NCBI RefSeq assembly: GCF_905220565.1
Contig: NC_059404.1
Coordinates: 4,616,472 to 4,680,471, forward strand
DNA from: Melitaea cinxia
Lineage: Eukaryota > Arthropoda > Insecta > Lepidoptera > Nymphalidae
DNA: 64,000 bases
Reading direction: 5' to 3'
The translations under genes were made by a program, and so were the position numbers. Under the pieces are notes generated by a model. The model was not told the origin of the DNA. It saw only the letters and a program-made list of their open reading frames with translations, and did not search any database. Positions 24,252 to 37,004 of this stretch are shown in pieces. Within the stretch, counting starts at the first letter, position 1. Each line of letters starts with the position of its first letter.

Positions 24252-24458
24252 CTAGCTGTGCCCGCGGCTTCGCCCGCGTTGAAATCAGTGTGTCACAAAT
24301 TTTTCCCGGCAAACTTGAAGTGAAACTCATCAAAATCGGCTTAGCCGTTCCGTAAAATTTCCTTTTGAAGCCCTCCATTGCATGAAAATCCGTTCAGTAG
24401 ATTTTGAGGGAATCGTTCACATACCTACACTTTTGGGGACTTTGTTTTATAATACACT
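24252..24458 (-). mobile_element. Non-autonomous Helitron-like element, short copy
   Basis: On the minus strand the 3' end is the hairpin CGCGGGCGAAGCCGCG followed closely by CTAG. The 5' end reads TATTATAAAACAAAGTCCCC. About 207 bp. It sits tightly against a second element of the same type. Confidence 0.75.
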
Positions 24459-26003
24459 AACTGTTGCCCGCGGCTACGTCCGCGTGAAGCGCGCGTCACG
24501 TTGAACAAAACGGTTCGTTGATTCGTCAGAATTGTAGTATGAAATAATATAGTATTGTAGTGTAAATATGTTTAAAATATACTGCATGCAATTTAGTTTT
24601 TAATATGGTTCTACGTAAATATATGCCACGGAATAGCGTAACGCATGCTCCTCCGTGACTCCGTGACGACAGGTGTAAATAAAAAAGTATTCTAGTAACG
24701 TAAAGATTAGATATTGTAAAAAATATTTTTTTGTACTACTTATAATATATAAGTAATCAATATAAATGATTCTGGAACACATAGGGTTGCAAACGCGGTT
24801 ATTTTCCTTTAAACCGACCCTGCTGTATATGTGCCATACAAACTATCAACCCAAATTAAACCCCTTTAGCGGTGGAATATCCCAAAAACCGTTCTTAGCG
24901 GATGTCTACTAACTAATCTACCTCCCTGCCAAATTTCATCTTTGTCCATCCTGGATGGATGGACCATCCAGATATACAAACTTCCAACCCGCGTTTAACC
25001 CCCTTAGGGGTCGAGTTTTGTAAAATACGCTCTTAGCGGATGTCTACGCCTTATAAGGAACCTACCTGCCAAATTTCAAGTTTGTAGATGTTATAGTTTC
25101 GGAGATTTCGTGATGAGTGAGTCAACCTACCATCCCCCGTTTTAACCCCAAAAGGGAGTTGATTTCTAAAGATACGTTATTTGGACACCTTTTCATCATC
25201 TATAGAGCATACATTTTAAATTTCAAGTCTCTTACTTCAAAAACATAGGACTTTCATACAAACTTCCAACCCCCGTTTTACCCCCTTGGGGGTCGAGTTT
25301 CCTAAAGCCCGTTCTTATCAGATGTTTGTGCTTCATAAAAAACCTACCTGCCAAATATCAAGTTTGTAGCTGTTATAGTTTCGGAGATTTTGTGATGAGT
25401 GAGTCAACCTACCATCCCCCGTTGTAACCCCAAAAGAGAGTTGGTTTCTAAAGTTACATTATTTGGACACCTTCTCACTATCTAAAGAGCATAAATTTTA
25501 AATTTCAAGTCTCTTACTTCGAAACCATGGGACTTTCACACAAACTTCCAACCCCCGTTTTACCCTTTAAGGGTCGAGTTTCGTAAAATTAGTTCTTTCC
25601 AAATGTCTACGCCCTATAAGGAACCTATCTGCTAAATTTCAAGTTTGTAGCTGTTATAGTTCCGGAGATTTCGTGATGAGTGAGTCAACCTACGATCCCC
25701 CGTTTTAACCCCAAAAGGGAGTTGATTTCTAAAGATACATGATTTGGACACCTTTTCATCATCTATAGAGTATACATTTTAAATTTCAAGTCTCTTACTT
25801 CAAAAACATAGGACTTTCATACAAACTTCCAACCCCCGTTTTACCCCCTTAGAGGTCGAGTTTCGTAAAATCCGTTCTTAGCGGATGTCTACGTCCTATA
25901 AGGACCCTACCTGCCAAATTTCAAGTTTGTAGGTGTTATAGTTTCGGAGATTTCGTGATGAGTGAGTGACCTTTCGCTTTTATATATATTATTATTATAT
26001 AGA
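24459..26003 (-). mobile_element. Helitron-like element with internal 282-bp tandem array
   Basis: The 3' end on the minus strand is CGCGGACGTAGCCGCG followed by GGCAACAGTTAG, a diverged hairpin terminus. The 5' end at about 26003 begins TCTATATAATAATAATATAT then AAAAGCGAAAGGTCACTCAC. No Rep/helicase coding was seen, so it is non-autonomous. Most of its length is the tandem array at 24976-25975. Confidence 0.7.
24976..25975. repeat. Tandem array, 282-bp period, about 3.5 units
   Basis: ACAAACTTCCAACCC recurs at 24976, 25258, 25540 and 25821 (periods 282, 282, 281). Each unit is itself a dimer: one half holds ACCCCC and GGTCGAGTTT, the other CCATCCCCCGTT and TTTCAAGTCTCTTACTTC. A more diverged half unit precedes the array at about 24832. 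Confidence 0.9.
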
Positions 26004-26671
26004 TTTACGTGTTTCCGTTATACTGGTGTGAGTGTAGGTATTTATAAAGTTTCTTATACATATGACGTTTTTATCTTTGATTCTAGTCATAATGATGAGA
26101 CACGTGGATATTAAATATCATGAATATTACATTTCTATATGGCTACTCCTGAAATTCTACATTAAAGGGGACGGTTATTTTGAATATATTTATTTGTGAA
26201 GATTATTAAAAAATAATTATTTTAACAATATAGACACATTTATGATAATCTTTTTTAAATGGAATAAGCTTAGTGCTTTTAAAGACGGTCTATTTAGATA
26301 TCACCTACGAGTATATCAACTGTCCGTCCCCGAAGGTCGTTAACGTACCCTCTCAAACGCCGGATGCTGTGTGATGTATCGAGAACGGTGGACATTTTCT
26401 TTATGTTACGCTCAGTTTTTGTGATACAAACGAGACTTGCTGCGAAAATAATACGAACGTTAGAGCCTTGAGAGTGCTTTTATATGGACACGTTGTTATA
26501 AGTAATGTTTACGAATCTCTTAAATATGTTTTTGTTGTTTGCCATCTCTGGTAATATTTTTCAGTTAATCTAATAAATTAGAATACTCAAATGCACAAGT
26601 TCGATTGTTTCTATGTTAGGTATCGATTTTGGTTGCAACGTATAAGTAATGTAATTGTATATATATAAAAA

Positions 26672-26974
26672 ACTAGCTGACCCGGCGAACTTCGTATCGC
26701 CTAACACAAACTTTATCGTAAAAATTCAAATCGTTTAAAGTTCAAATTGACTTTTAAGTATTATCACTAATCTTTTGTATGGGAGTATAGAAAAGTGTTG
26801 TTTTTAGACTTTTTCAGGAAATTTAAATTTTTTTTTTTTTAGAATTTTTCTCTCCGTAAGAACCATCCTCGTACTTCAAGGAACATTTTAAAAAAAGAAT
26901 TAGCGAAATCGGTCCAACCGTTCTCGAGTTTTGCGCTTAGCAACACATTTTGCGATTCATTTTTATATATAAGA
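26672..26974 (-). mobile_element. Non-autonomous Helitron-like element
   Basis: The plus strand begins ACTAGCTGACCCGGCGAACT and ends TTTTTATATATAAGAT, so the element is inverted. The inside holds GAAATCGGTCCAACCGTTCT. The 3' hairpin is weak here. Confidence 0.7.
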
Positions 26975-27230
26975 TTAGCTTCGTATTCAGTAAGTTTGTT
27001 TTGTTGACTTTTGAGTATAACACAAGTAGATCTATTTGTTTTTTAAATCAAAGTACTGACTGATTCTTGAAATAAATATTTTTGTCGTAACGACTACATT
27101 CAATTCACATTCATATTCTAGATTAAATGAATCATTTTGTTAAACGCTTAACTATATTGTTATTTTCTCTTTGTATTGTGGTAACTGTACTGAATATTTA
27201 CATTTGAAACCGCTTTAAAAAATTAATATG

Positions 27231-27555
27231 ACAACCGCTCTGGTGTACTGGTGCGAGTAGTCGCCTAAAATACCGACGATTTGCGGGTTCTATTCCCGCG
27301 CGGATAGATATTTGTATTAGTACAAATATTTCTTTCCGGTTTGGGTTGTCCTTGTTGGTCTCCCAATCGTGCCTCGGAGAGCACGTAAGCCGTCGGTCAC
27401 GGTTGTTATCATAAATACCTGATAGCGATCGTTACTCACAGTAGGTAACATATCCGCCCACCCGCAGTAGAGCAGCGTGATGCATTAAGCTCCAATCCTT
27501 CTCCTACGTGGAGGAAGAGGCCTATGCTTAGCAGTGGGACGCTACAGGATGACTG
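27231..27555 (+). repeat. tRNA-headed SINE, family A
   Basis: ACAACCGCTCTGGTGTACTG head, GGTTCTATTCCCGC B-box region, TGCCTCGGAGAGCACGTAAG, GATAGCGATCGTTACTCA and the AGAGGCCTATGC end. It belongs to the same subfamily as the copy at 17567. Confidence 0.87.
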
Positions 27556-30155
27556 CGAAATATTAGTGAATATTGTAATAATATTTAAGATGATTTGTTT
27601 GTTTATTGAAAATATACAAATTTAAATAATAAATTAAATTTTTATATAATTCAGTAGCTATAAAAAATCATAACGAAAATGAGTAATTTATTCTCATAAT
27701 AGAGAAACAGTAGCAGTTAATAACAATTCGGGGTAGACGAGAAGTTCATTAAACAGAGAAAAAAGAATTAAACATTTAACTCAATCTTGATGAAAGAATA
27801 ATGTTTTTATTTAAAATATAAAACATCTACGAACTTGGAAGCTTATAGTGATAGAAAAGTTTTTAAAATTGAAAAGAATAAAGATAATATCATTAAACTT
27901 CTCAATTTGTTAAGTAACCTTATTTGTGTTAAAAAAAATGTTTTGTTACATGTAATTACAGAACTAAAAAAATATAAATAAGACATTGACGTATCAATCG
28001 ACTTTTTAGTATTGCTTAATTTGGACACGTAATGCCCCACTACTGGGCATAAGCCTGGTTCCATATAGATCTCTCTTCCACTCGATTGGCTTATGCATCC
28101 GAGGAGTTTTGTTATGACGTTGTCACGTTAAAACTATCGTCCGTAAACCAAATTTACAGACACCCAATTTTTTTATTACTTAGTACTTCTAAGTAACTTA
28201 TTTCCTATTTTCTTAAGTTTTTTTAAGTAAGAGAGTTATTAGAATTAATAAAATGTTGACATATTCCTAATCCTTAATCAATATTATAAATGTGGATGTA
28301 AGTTTGTTTGTAACACTTTCACGCGAAAATTATATTTAACCGATCATCATGAAACATTGTACACATATCTTTGGAGGTATTAAAAGTATATGTTACTTCT
28401 ATATTACATATAACGATACTTAAAAAAAAAAACAAATTTGAGTGAGGCCGTGGGTAATAGATAGCTGTCTATTAATCTGTCTATAATGACTTATCTACGA
28501 ATATTTAATACAGAAATAACAAACGTAGTCGTATACACTTTCTAAAACAACGTTTTTTCAAAGCAAGAGATAGTAAACGTTTTATTTCAATCATTATTTG
28601 CCTAGATTCGTACTAAAATTCAAGACAAGAATTTATTTCACAGCAACCAAATTGTTAACGCCGAGGCTACCAATAATGGAGTTTTCTTGTACTTCCCGAG
28701 ACGTATCCCACATATACGCATGAAGGATTCTCTCTACGACTTTTTAACAGCTTTGAGAAAGTAATAAAATTACTTGTCTTACCTATAAAGTTAACCAACG
28801 TTGTTTTAAATTTCAATAATGTTCTAATGGTTGCAGTTAAAACATTGTTATATTATAATCTTTGAGATAAGCATAAACCTATTATACTTTATTTTTAAAG
28901 TATCTTTTTAAGTGAATTGTAAAATAAAATACATTTTTTTACAAAGGTTTTTCCTTAAATGTCAGATGATCAGATTTGTGATATTAGTACAGATTAAATT
29001 TCAAAAAACTACATCTTAATCAATGATCAATATGATGTTTTGATGATTCATTCTCTATTTCTCGTAAAGATTATATGCGTTTGAGTCTATATTTTTAAAA
29101 AAGTTGACCTATGTTTATATAAACATAGATAATAAAAATATGTTGTGAATGAAGGAATGGTGTGTAAGCTGGTTTCATCAAAGAATTATTGTACGGTAAA
29201 AAGAAAACTGTCAGCGTCGGATCACGTTCTAGTTTTACTAGGCAGTTACAGGACTGCCGATTTGTAGTTTTAATGATAAATCGCCTGTGCTATTATAATG
29301 CATGTTTAACAAAAAGCATGGGCATTTTGAGCCCAATTTAAAAAAATAAAAAAAGTCGACCTATATATATTGCATCTGTAATACTTTTATTAATTCTAGG
29401 CTACATGCAGACCGATTTTCATTGTTATTAAACGAGCATCTGAATCGTGAAAGTCTGCCACAATAACCAACAAACAACCATTCAAGATAGGAAATCCATT
29501 TTGAAATTACAATAATTTACCTATGAATAAATCGTTACTTTAACCTATTCTCCAATATATTATTTTCCTTTAGAAACGTATGTGCCCAAGTATTCATAGT
29601 ATTTCGAAATTTAATAGAGCTCATTATAAACTTTAAATAAGTGTCTACCCAATTTAAGTTTAAAAATGTTCTCAGATGTGTTACTTCGAGAGTTTCGAAG
29701 CAAATGGTGTTACAAACTCACCGCGAGCCGTTTGAAATCGTTAAACTTATTTAAAACTCTTTTCTTTGTACGAGATTAGTTGGAAAAACATTAGTTACAT
29801 GTACATACTTGCGTTTGTTTTAATAGATTTTTGATACTTTCGTTATTGATATGTGGATTGCTAGAGTCCTCAAACTGTTGGGAACGAAAAGTTATTCAAA
29901 ATGTCTTGAAAAGACCAGACAACGTAAGAACCTACATTTAAAAAGACCACCAAATTTAAAAAGATGTAATGCAACTTGTCTGTCAAGTATTAGAGAAACA
30001 TCACTATATCTTTTATTTTACGCGTTTATTACCACCTATAAAACTTGTTGACCTATAAAACCGAAACTAGGTCACAGTAGGCCTTATAAGAATGATAATA
30101 GTTACGAATTAATAACTTTAGACTGGATTAGAAATTTACGAAGATTTAAGAATTA
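27556..30155. other. AT-rich intergenic DNA with repeat fragments
   Basis: A short inverted SINE-A tail is likely at 28027-28070 (ATGCCCCACTACTGGGCATA), and the left part of a Helitron-like repeat at 28276-28430 (TTTCACGCGAAAATTATATT). No host gene was seen. Confidence 0.4.
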
Positions 30156-30484
30156 GACGACGCGTTGGCGCAAAGGTTACAGCACAGTTTTAGTCTGATG
30201 CTCTGCCGGTTGCGGGTTCGATCCCCGCACATGACAAACATTTGCATCGGGCATACAGATATTCACCGTGGTATGGGTGTTTTTGCAATCCCTGTGGGTC
30301 TCCCCTCGGTGCCTCGGAGAGCACTTTACGCCGTCGCACCCGGTCATTATCATGTATACCTGATAGCGATCGTTACTCATAGTAGAGAATATACCCGCCA
30401 AACCGCATTGAATTGAGCCCTAATCCTTCTCCTAAATGAAGAAAGAGGCCCATGCCCAGCAGTGAGATTTTATAGGCTGACGCG
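30156..30484 (+). repeat. tRNA-headed SINE, family A, second subfamily
   Basis: The head GACGACGCGTTGGCGCAAAG and the B box GGTTCGATCCC differ from the copies at 17567 and 27231. The body (GCCTCGGAGAGCAC, GATAGCGATCGTTACTCATA, ATGCCCAGCAGTG) is shared. The head matches the copy at 45442. Confidence 0.88.
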
Positions 30485-31573
30485 CGGGTTAGAAATTTAA
30501 TCATTATCTGATGACCGTACTTTAACTTCATGGTTCAATGCGATGAATTTGTGAAAGAGTCAAAAATATTATAGCAAAAATATAAACCTTATGTTTTATA
30601 ATAAGATTACAAAGTCCAAGAGTAACTACTTTGTGTATTCGTACGGTTAAAATGAGGGAGTGCAATCAGAATGTGTCCCAGTTTTATGACTCCCAAACTC
30701 ACGCTAAACTACAAAGTCAAATACAAGTAACAATGCAACTAAGTGTATTTCTTGAAATGTACCACCTTACATACACTTTTAAGTTTCAACAGGAAATACA
30801 TGACGTGAAATCCAGTTTGTACTCAAATTGTAGTTTACATGTCAATCCTTATTATTTATTTATTTTTCATACTTTAATAATTTGTCAAGTTTTTTTTTTC
30901 TTCAAATTTTGTATTTATAATCTTTGTTTTATTATTATATTGTGTTCATCTTTGTTTACAGACTAGTTGCATTTATGTTTTCGCTATCTGAACGCAAAGT
31001 CTGATTATGTAACAATAAATTAATTTTTGGGGAAAACACTGTGGCCTGTAACACAGCTTTTTTAAGCAAGCACGGGTCGCAGGGCTTCTAGATAATGTAA
31101 ACTACAGAATTTGAGCAAAATAAAACGTAATAAATATTAAGTAACGTATTAAATAAATATTAAAGCTAAGATTTTTTTGTAAGATGATGTTTTATATATT
31201 ACAAAAATATAATGATATGGGTCATAGGACCAAAGAAGTGTCTAAAAACACTAACAAAATACTGAAAACGATAATATTCTTGAATAACTTCTTATTTCTT
31301 AAAGCTTTTGTAAAAAAATATCAAAGACGTAATTTGCTACTCCTTATAAATCTTTTGTTGAGCGTCAATTGCGTTTCTTGCTACCTTTTCGTGAACAAAC
31401 GGGCAGATGGACAAAATTAAATAAATATAAAATTTTATAGTTTTAAAGACAATGTAATAAAATAATAAATTAAAAGTATTTTTAAAACCCAAGCTTTTAA
31501 TGCGGTAAAAAGAAAAAATATACTTTTCCATTGAAACTTTCACTATCAACATATAACGTCATGAGACAATTTA

Positions 31574-31870
31574 TCTATACTAATATTATAAAGAGGTAAA
31601 GTTTCTAACGTTGTTTGATGGGTTAGCTCCTACGAACAATCTTCGCAAATACTGATTCGATCATGAAAATTCTTTTCCTAACACAAAGCTACACTATTCA
31701 CGAGTAATATAGGCTATATTTTATTTATATTGAACAAAAATTCAGTGAAAAATAATAGTATATGTAAATCAAGTCGGAGAAATACGAGTGAGATTTAAAG
31801 TTTACTATAGTTATTTATTTGCGTCACATAAATAATAAACCTTCAATGAAGTGGACACGAGTCGGCTAGT
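31574..31870 (+). mobile_element. Non-autonomous Helitron-like element, both ends present
   Basis: The 5' end TCTATACTAATATTATAAAG is a very common lepidopteran Helitron start. The 3' end is ACGAGTCGGCTAG. About 297 bp with no coding. Confidence 0.75.
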
Positions 31871-31994
31871 ATGATATAAAACTTGTCGCGATATTTAAAT
31901 AGTTCCTCGTATTTGCTTGTTTTATTGTTAGTAGAAAATTATAAAAATTGAAATTAATTCGATCGAGTTATTTAATATACTTGTTTATCTATAG

Positions 31995-32362
31995 TTGAAT
32001 TTAGAGTAACATCACTTTATTTTTCGAGTAACTGTCAGCAAACCCTTTTATGTGGTAATCATATTGCAAGAGTGTAATAAAAAAATTAGTACGCTATACT
32101 TAAAAGTCCCTTTAATTTAAAATAACGTCATTTAATTTTTTGAGTTATTCTCAGCAAGCCTTCCCATTTGGTATAAATAATGTAGGAGTACATTAAAAAT
32201 AACTAATCTGTCATCTTGCGTATGGACGTCATGTTGGATTTAGAATAACATCACATAGCTTGACATGCATTGTCATCCCAACTAAACGTGTATACAAAAT
32301 TTCAGCTCAATCGGTTAAAGGTATCTGCTTCAAAATTGAATTGCAAGATTCCACCCTAACAA
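31995..32362 (+). repeat. Diverged tandem repeat, ~118-bp period
   Basis: TTTAGAGTAACATCA (31999), TTAAAATAACGTCA (32117) and TTTAGAATAACATCA (32239) open three units. Units 1 and 2 share GTCAGCAAACCC/CTCAGCAAGCCT. Unit 3 runs on into TTTCAGCTCAATCGGTTAAA, a motif of interspersed lepidopteran repeats. Confidence 0.6.
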
Positions 32363-33620
32363 ACACGTCATGTAAAAGATTTTAATAAAAGAATTTTAAT
32401 GTCACTAGAGTGTGAATGTGATTTTTTTTATTTGTACTACCATTATCTAGTACATAAAGGTTTAGCTTTTGTAATATATGAATATAATCCGTACACATAT
32501 GTAGGTTTACACGGAAAACAAAGTCATCTTACCGTTTGGTTACCAGCTCTGTAATTAAGTTTATTTTTTTAATTGGCTTTAATTTGATAAATAAATATAT
32601 AATCTGACTTTAGAAGAAGTGTTTTTTTTTTAAAGGAAAGAACCGAATCATCCTTAACGCATGAGAAAAACAAGAAACGGTTTTGAGTTTAATTTTTTAT
32701 GTTATTAAAATGCAAATTTGCAGGTGGTGCTAGGTCAAATGCAGATTTGACCTAAGCAGCACTACACACCAACACAGAGGATTAGGAAACTTGAAGAAAT
32801 GCAGCCTTACCGTAGTTCCCACTGGTCAAACCATGCGACCAATATCGGATTAAAAATAATTTATTTGTTCAATTTGAACTATCATATAAAAACGTATGGC
32901 GATTTATAATGAGTACAAACTTTGAAGCTATTATAGTGGCTACAACTTGTAAATGAAGCCTGGGTGCCAGATTTCGTGGTTCTTTGTTAAATTGAAGAAG
33001 ACAATACCTATTTCATTTAATAAATCTATTTATACTATTTATTTAAAGAGGTACTTACTATGTTAGAGAATGTAAAAAGTATTACTACACATCAAATTGT
33101 GTGAATCGATACGGGCCTGGCCTCAAGGATTCCTTCGGAGTAGGGTTGAGAATCATTACAAGCAGTACTATTAGACATCGAGGGATAGCTTTAATAGTAT
33201 TGTAAGTGATTAGATCATTAGCGGGGATTTGCTCGTGTAGTGTTTTATAGGCGATTCATTAGCTCTACCGAGATTGGAGGGATTAGTATATCCACAAGCA
33301 TTGAAGCCGCTTTCCCGTAGTCTTTCAGTCAGGGTGGCTTAAGTAGAGCTCAGGCTCAATTGACTGTGAACTATGGATATATTGGTTTAATAAGCTCTAC
33401 GCAAAATACTCGGTCTTATCAAGATCTTTTAGCGTGCAGGTTAAGATCGGTTTAAGTAATAGGATCAAATATGATTTATTTCAGAAGATAATAATATAAG
33501 CTAAGCGAAAATGAAATGTTAATGTTATCAAAGGTTTTATTCAGAGACTCTATATTAACAAACTGTATCCTGCTGTCGTATATTGTTTTTTTTTTAATTT
33601 TTTTTTTATAGGAATTATTA
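32363..33620. other. Intergenic DNA, no gene seen
   Basis: It includes a hairpin-like stretch at 32719-32765 (AGGTGGTGCTAGGTCAAATG and its loose inverse) and a GC-richer unexplained block at 33100-33440. Confidence 0.35.
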
Positions 33621-33621
33621 C

Positions 33622-33750
33622 ATTGATTCAGTCTGTAACATCCCACTGCTTGGGATAGGTCTTTTTCTCTACACATGAAAGGGTTGGATTTCAATCCACT
33701 ACGCTGCTCCACTACGGGTTGGCGGATATATTCTTACTATGAGTAACGAT
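33622..33750 (-). repeat. SINE family A, 3' part
   Basis: Inverted tail: CAGTCTGTAACATCCCACTG, GGGATAGGTCTTTTTCTCT, GTTGGCGGATATATTCTTAC, ATGAGTAACGAT. The tRNA-like head is missing. Confidence 0.78.
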
Positions 33751-35204
33751 ATTATAAGTCAGTAAATGTCAAAAATTGTTTGAATTTTCCAAAATAAATT
33801 AAGGTTACATTTACATACAAATTAAAAAAAGCCTGTTTATTTTTTTGCACTTTACATTATCTTTCTGAGTTGTTTGTTTTTAATCACGGTCGGAGAAAGT
33901 GCTTGTAATTTAAAAAGTTAAGCGACTCTGGAGTTTGGGCCAAAGTTGGAACAAACAAATTTAGATAATTGCGTGTCTCTAGAGATATTTTCTGTATTCA
34001 TTGTCTTAAACTCGATCTCTACGACTGTTGGATAATACGTATAACAACATTATGCAAACATTATATAAATATTAAGCAAACATCAGTAATAAATAAAGAG
34101 ATTAATATATGGATTATCTGACACTAGAAGACTAATCAAGTCAAATCTAAGTCAAAAATGACTAGAAGGGCTTTTAAAATGACTTTTGTATTTTACTCTT
34201 TTACGTTAAAACTATTTAACTATTTGTGACGAAATTTAGTCGCGAATTTTCAATATACATTAAAATGTTACACATCTTCGAGTAACGGATAGTAGAGTCG
34301 GGACTTTCGTAGGTAAAGTTATGGGACACAGGTAATTTTTGCAGTGTGTGTAGACACGTGTAACATTCGATATATGGATAAACAAATTGAAAAAAGCCTG
34401 TTTCACTCGCGGCCGGCTTTTATTTTAATAATCCGATATATGGGTTGACATTAATGATGTTATCGATCTGTGGTAGGCACAATACGGTTGTTATATACAA
34501 AGCTTTTTAAAGGTTTTTCGTCCAGGACCAAACAAAATGTAGTCACGATTTTGTAAAAGATATCTTGTAGGATTTTCTACGTTTTAAATAATGTAATTAC
34601 TATAAAAGTAAATAGAGGAAGTGCACTAAAATTTTCACTCTTTTTCCTTTTTCAAACCCTGTTTTTCCCTTATTACAACAAAATATAATTAACAATAAGG
34701 CCAGATGCAAGAATATTTTTTTTAGGAATTTATACCAGTATTTCTGTCTCTCAATCATGATAAATATTTATTTTGTAATAATATAAAACTATAATTTAAA
34801 ATACAAAAAAGTACCTATATGCTTAAAATATTATGCGGCAAAAAGGTAGTAGTGGATAAAAATCTCATTATAATAGTTTTACGGTTAAAAATACAATTTT
34901 ATAATACAGATCCTATATTTTTTCTTTCCAGTGTACAATATTTTCAATTAACCTATCGAAGCGCCATTATATAATTTTTTAATATGCTAAGCATTTTGTA
35001 GCGAATTAAAATGCTACCCTAGTTTAATTTAAATAACAAATATTTACTTCATCGTTAAATTGTAACAGTGTTTACCGTATTTAATTATATCTTTTAATGT
35101 TAGTTATTAAGTAACATAAATTATAACCAATCAGTTAAATAAAATGCAATTAAAGCAAAATTTATTTATTTCAGGCTTTATAAAGTACTTAAATTTTTGT
35201 TACA
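33751..35204. other. AT-rich intergenic DNA, no gene seen
   Basis: Nothing recognised on either strand. Confidence 0.35.
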
Positions 35205-35320
35205 AATTAGATAGATAGATAGATACTCTTTATTGTACACAACAACAATCAACACAATAACATATTACAAATAAAAAAAGTAAAAATAAAATAGTGTACA
35301 AAGGCGGTCTTATCGCTAAT
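35205..35320 (-). repeat. LINE 3' UTR fragment with GATA tail
   Basis: The plus strand shows (GATA)n at 35209-35224, then CTCTTTATTGTACAC and, at the far side, GGCGGTCTTATCGCTAA. Inverted, this is a LINE-type 3' end with AATAAAGAG and a GATA-like tail. The phrase TAAGACCGCCTT recurs at 62260. Confidence 0.6.
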
Positions 35321-36298
35321 AACATAAATAATATTACTAATGGTCGCTTAGTGGTCGAAATTCGACCATTATTAATTGAAAATATAAGTTTGAACATTAT
35401 TAAGGTTCTGTTAATAAAGACTATACTTCTATAACAATAAACAAAAGAGTAGGTATATATGCGTGTTGTGTCTAATACATGTTAGTGTGTGTGTAATATT
35501 TTTTTATTGAATTAATGGATTTTTTATGCATTATTTAAAAATATTATTAGCATTCTGCACTCTTTCTCTATATAAACTATAGGTGTGCGAAACTTCATAC
35601 TCTTCCGTCTTCGCAATTTTCGTAAAAAGGAGTACAAAATTTGTGCTTAAAGTATTAATTTGGGATACAAAGTATACACTTTATTGCTATTAAAAATTAT
35701 ATTAGCACAAACAATACGGGGCAAGCTTATCTCATTATACAAAAAGTTTTACAATAATTTATTCCTACAAATATTTTCTGTGCGTAAAAAATAAAAATGT
35801 TTACTGTTTATACGGAATGGCCATCATACGACTGAGAATAAAACAATCTGAGGTGATCCGGATCCAATACATCTATAGTAGGGACGTTTTTTTATCGTTT
35901 CAAAAGCTAGGGATTTGCGTATCGCACGCAATCGCGTACCCTAAGACGGTATAAGCATCCCCTAAATCCAACAGAAGGAATTTTCCGCATCTATGAATGG
36001 ATTTATTTTTATAATTCAATTTCTTTTGTTCTGTTTCCATTTATCATTGTAGTTGCGTTAACCTTCTGTTTTGTATACGAAGTAAACATTATGTTATAGT
36101 ATGCGAAACTGTAGAATAGGTTATAAATGCAGTGACGATTAAACATAATAATTGCTTACTGGCTGACTCGCTGGCAGCTCTTTAGCGAGGAAAATAACAA
36201 TTATTACTTAATAAAAACGTGCTTTTCAGCGCGATAACGTAATCCGTACTTATACGTACATATTTATTTATTCATTTTATTATATCATGTTACGGTAA

Positions 36299-36343
<45 letters not shown>

Positions 36344-36827
36344 ATTGTATGATAGGATTTAAATTCTAAAGTGAACTCTTTTTTAGAACAAAATGTACTT
36401 TTCAGCTCAACATCGGTATTAAGGTTAATATTTAAATCGCACTTATAGTAGGTAAGTATATAAGGTTGGATAGGATTAGATTAAAACCATAATTTATTAG
36501 TGGTATTTCTTCTATTAAGATCTTGGTTTTAATTTAGAGTTAAATCTGTTTAGTACTAGGGCAAGTACTTTTAAATATTGAAAATCGTAGTTTAGGGTTA
36601 GGTATTTACCTAATTTCAAAAAATAACTGAATAGAATCTTTTGTTGTTGATAGTATTTAGTATCAGTATTGTACCCGAGGCCGAGGCGGGTTGGGGATAG
36701 CTCAAAAATACTTGTCATATTTCGCTGAAATAAAAGTTTTCAGGTCGGGACCACATGAGAAGCAGTCTTTAAAAATAATAAAGCGATACACCCATATAAA
36801 ATATATAGTCGTAAAAGCGGTATACCT
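35321..36827. other. AT-rich intergenic DNA
   Basis: A short palindrome TGGTCGAAATTCGACCA lies at 35352-35368. There is a (TA)n run at 36302-36340. No gene was seen. Confidence 0.35.
36302..36340. repeat. (TA)n microsatellite
   Basis: About 19 uninterrupted TA units. Confidence 0.95.
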
Positions 36828-37004
36828 TTTAATAAAACACTTTTTTCGGATTTTATCGCGGTTTATTATTAACTTTTGATTCCCGACGTTTCGGATACTT
36901 TACAGCAACCATGGTCACGGGAAGACTTCAAAAGTTAATAATAAACCGCGATAAAATCCGAAAAAAGTGTTTTATTAAATGAGTAAAATTCGCGTAAACA
37001 TTAG
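36828..37004. mobile_element. Foldback element with 49-bp perfect arms and 15-bp target duplication
   Basis: 36831-36879 and 36928-36976 are exact inverses over 49 bases, around a 48-base loop that itself begins TTCCCGACG and ends CACGGGAAG. The direct repeat AAAAGCGGTATACCT flanks the unit at 36813-36827 and 37005-37019. Arm identity implies recent insertion or gene conversion. No coding. Confidence 0.9.

Noticed and set aside
24976..25975. CRISPR-like direct repeats
   Set aside because: Period of 282 bases with no short repeat/spacer pattern, in a eukaryotic genome; it is a tandem array.
30170..30232. Possible genuine tRNA genes at SINE heads (also 17567, 27231, 45442)
   Set aside because: A and B boxes are present, but the rest continues into the conserved SINE body and no acceptor stem closes.
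30165..30416. 83-codon open frame with RSPHMTNICIGHTDIHRG
   Set aside because: It is translation of the tRNA-headed SINE; similar frames occur at 45478 and 57554.
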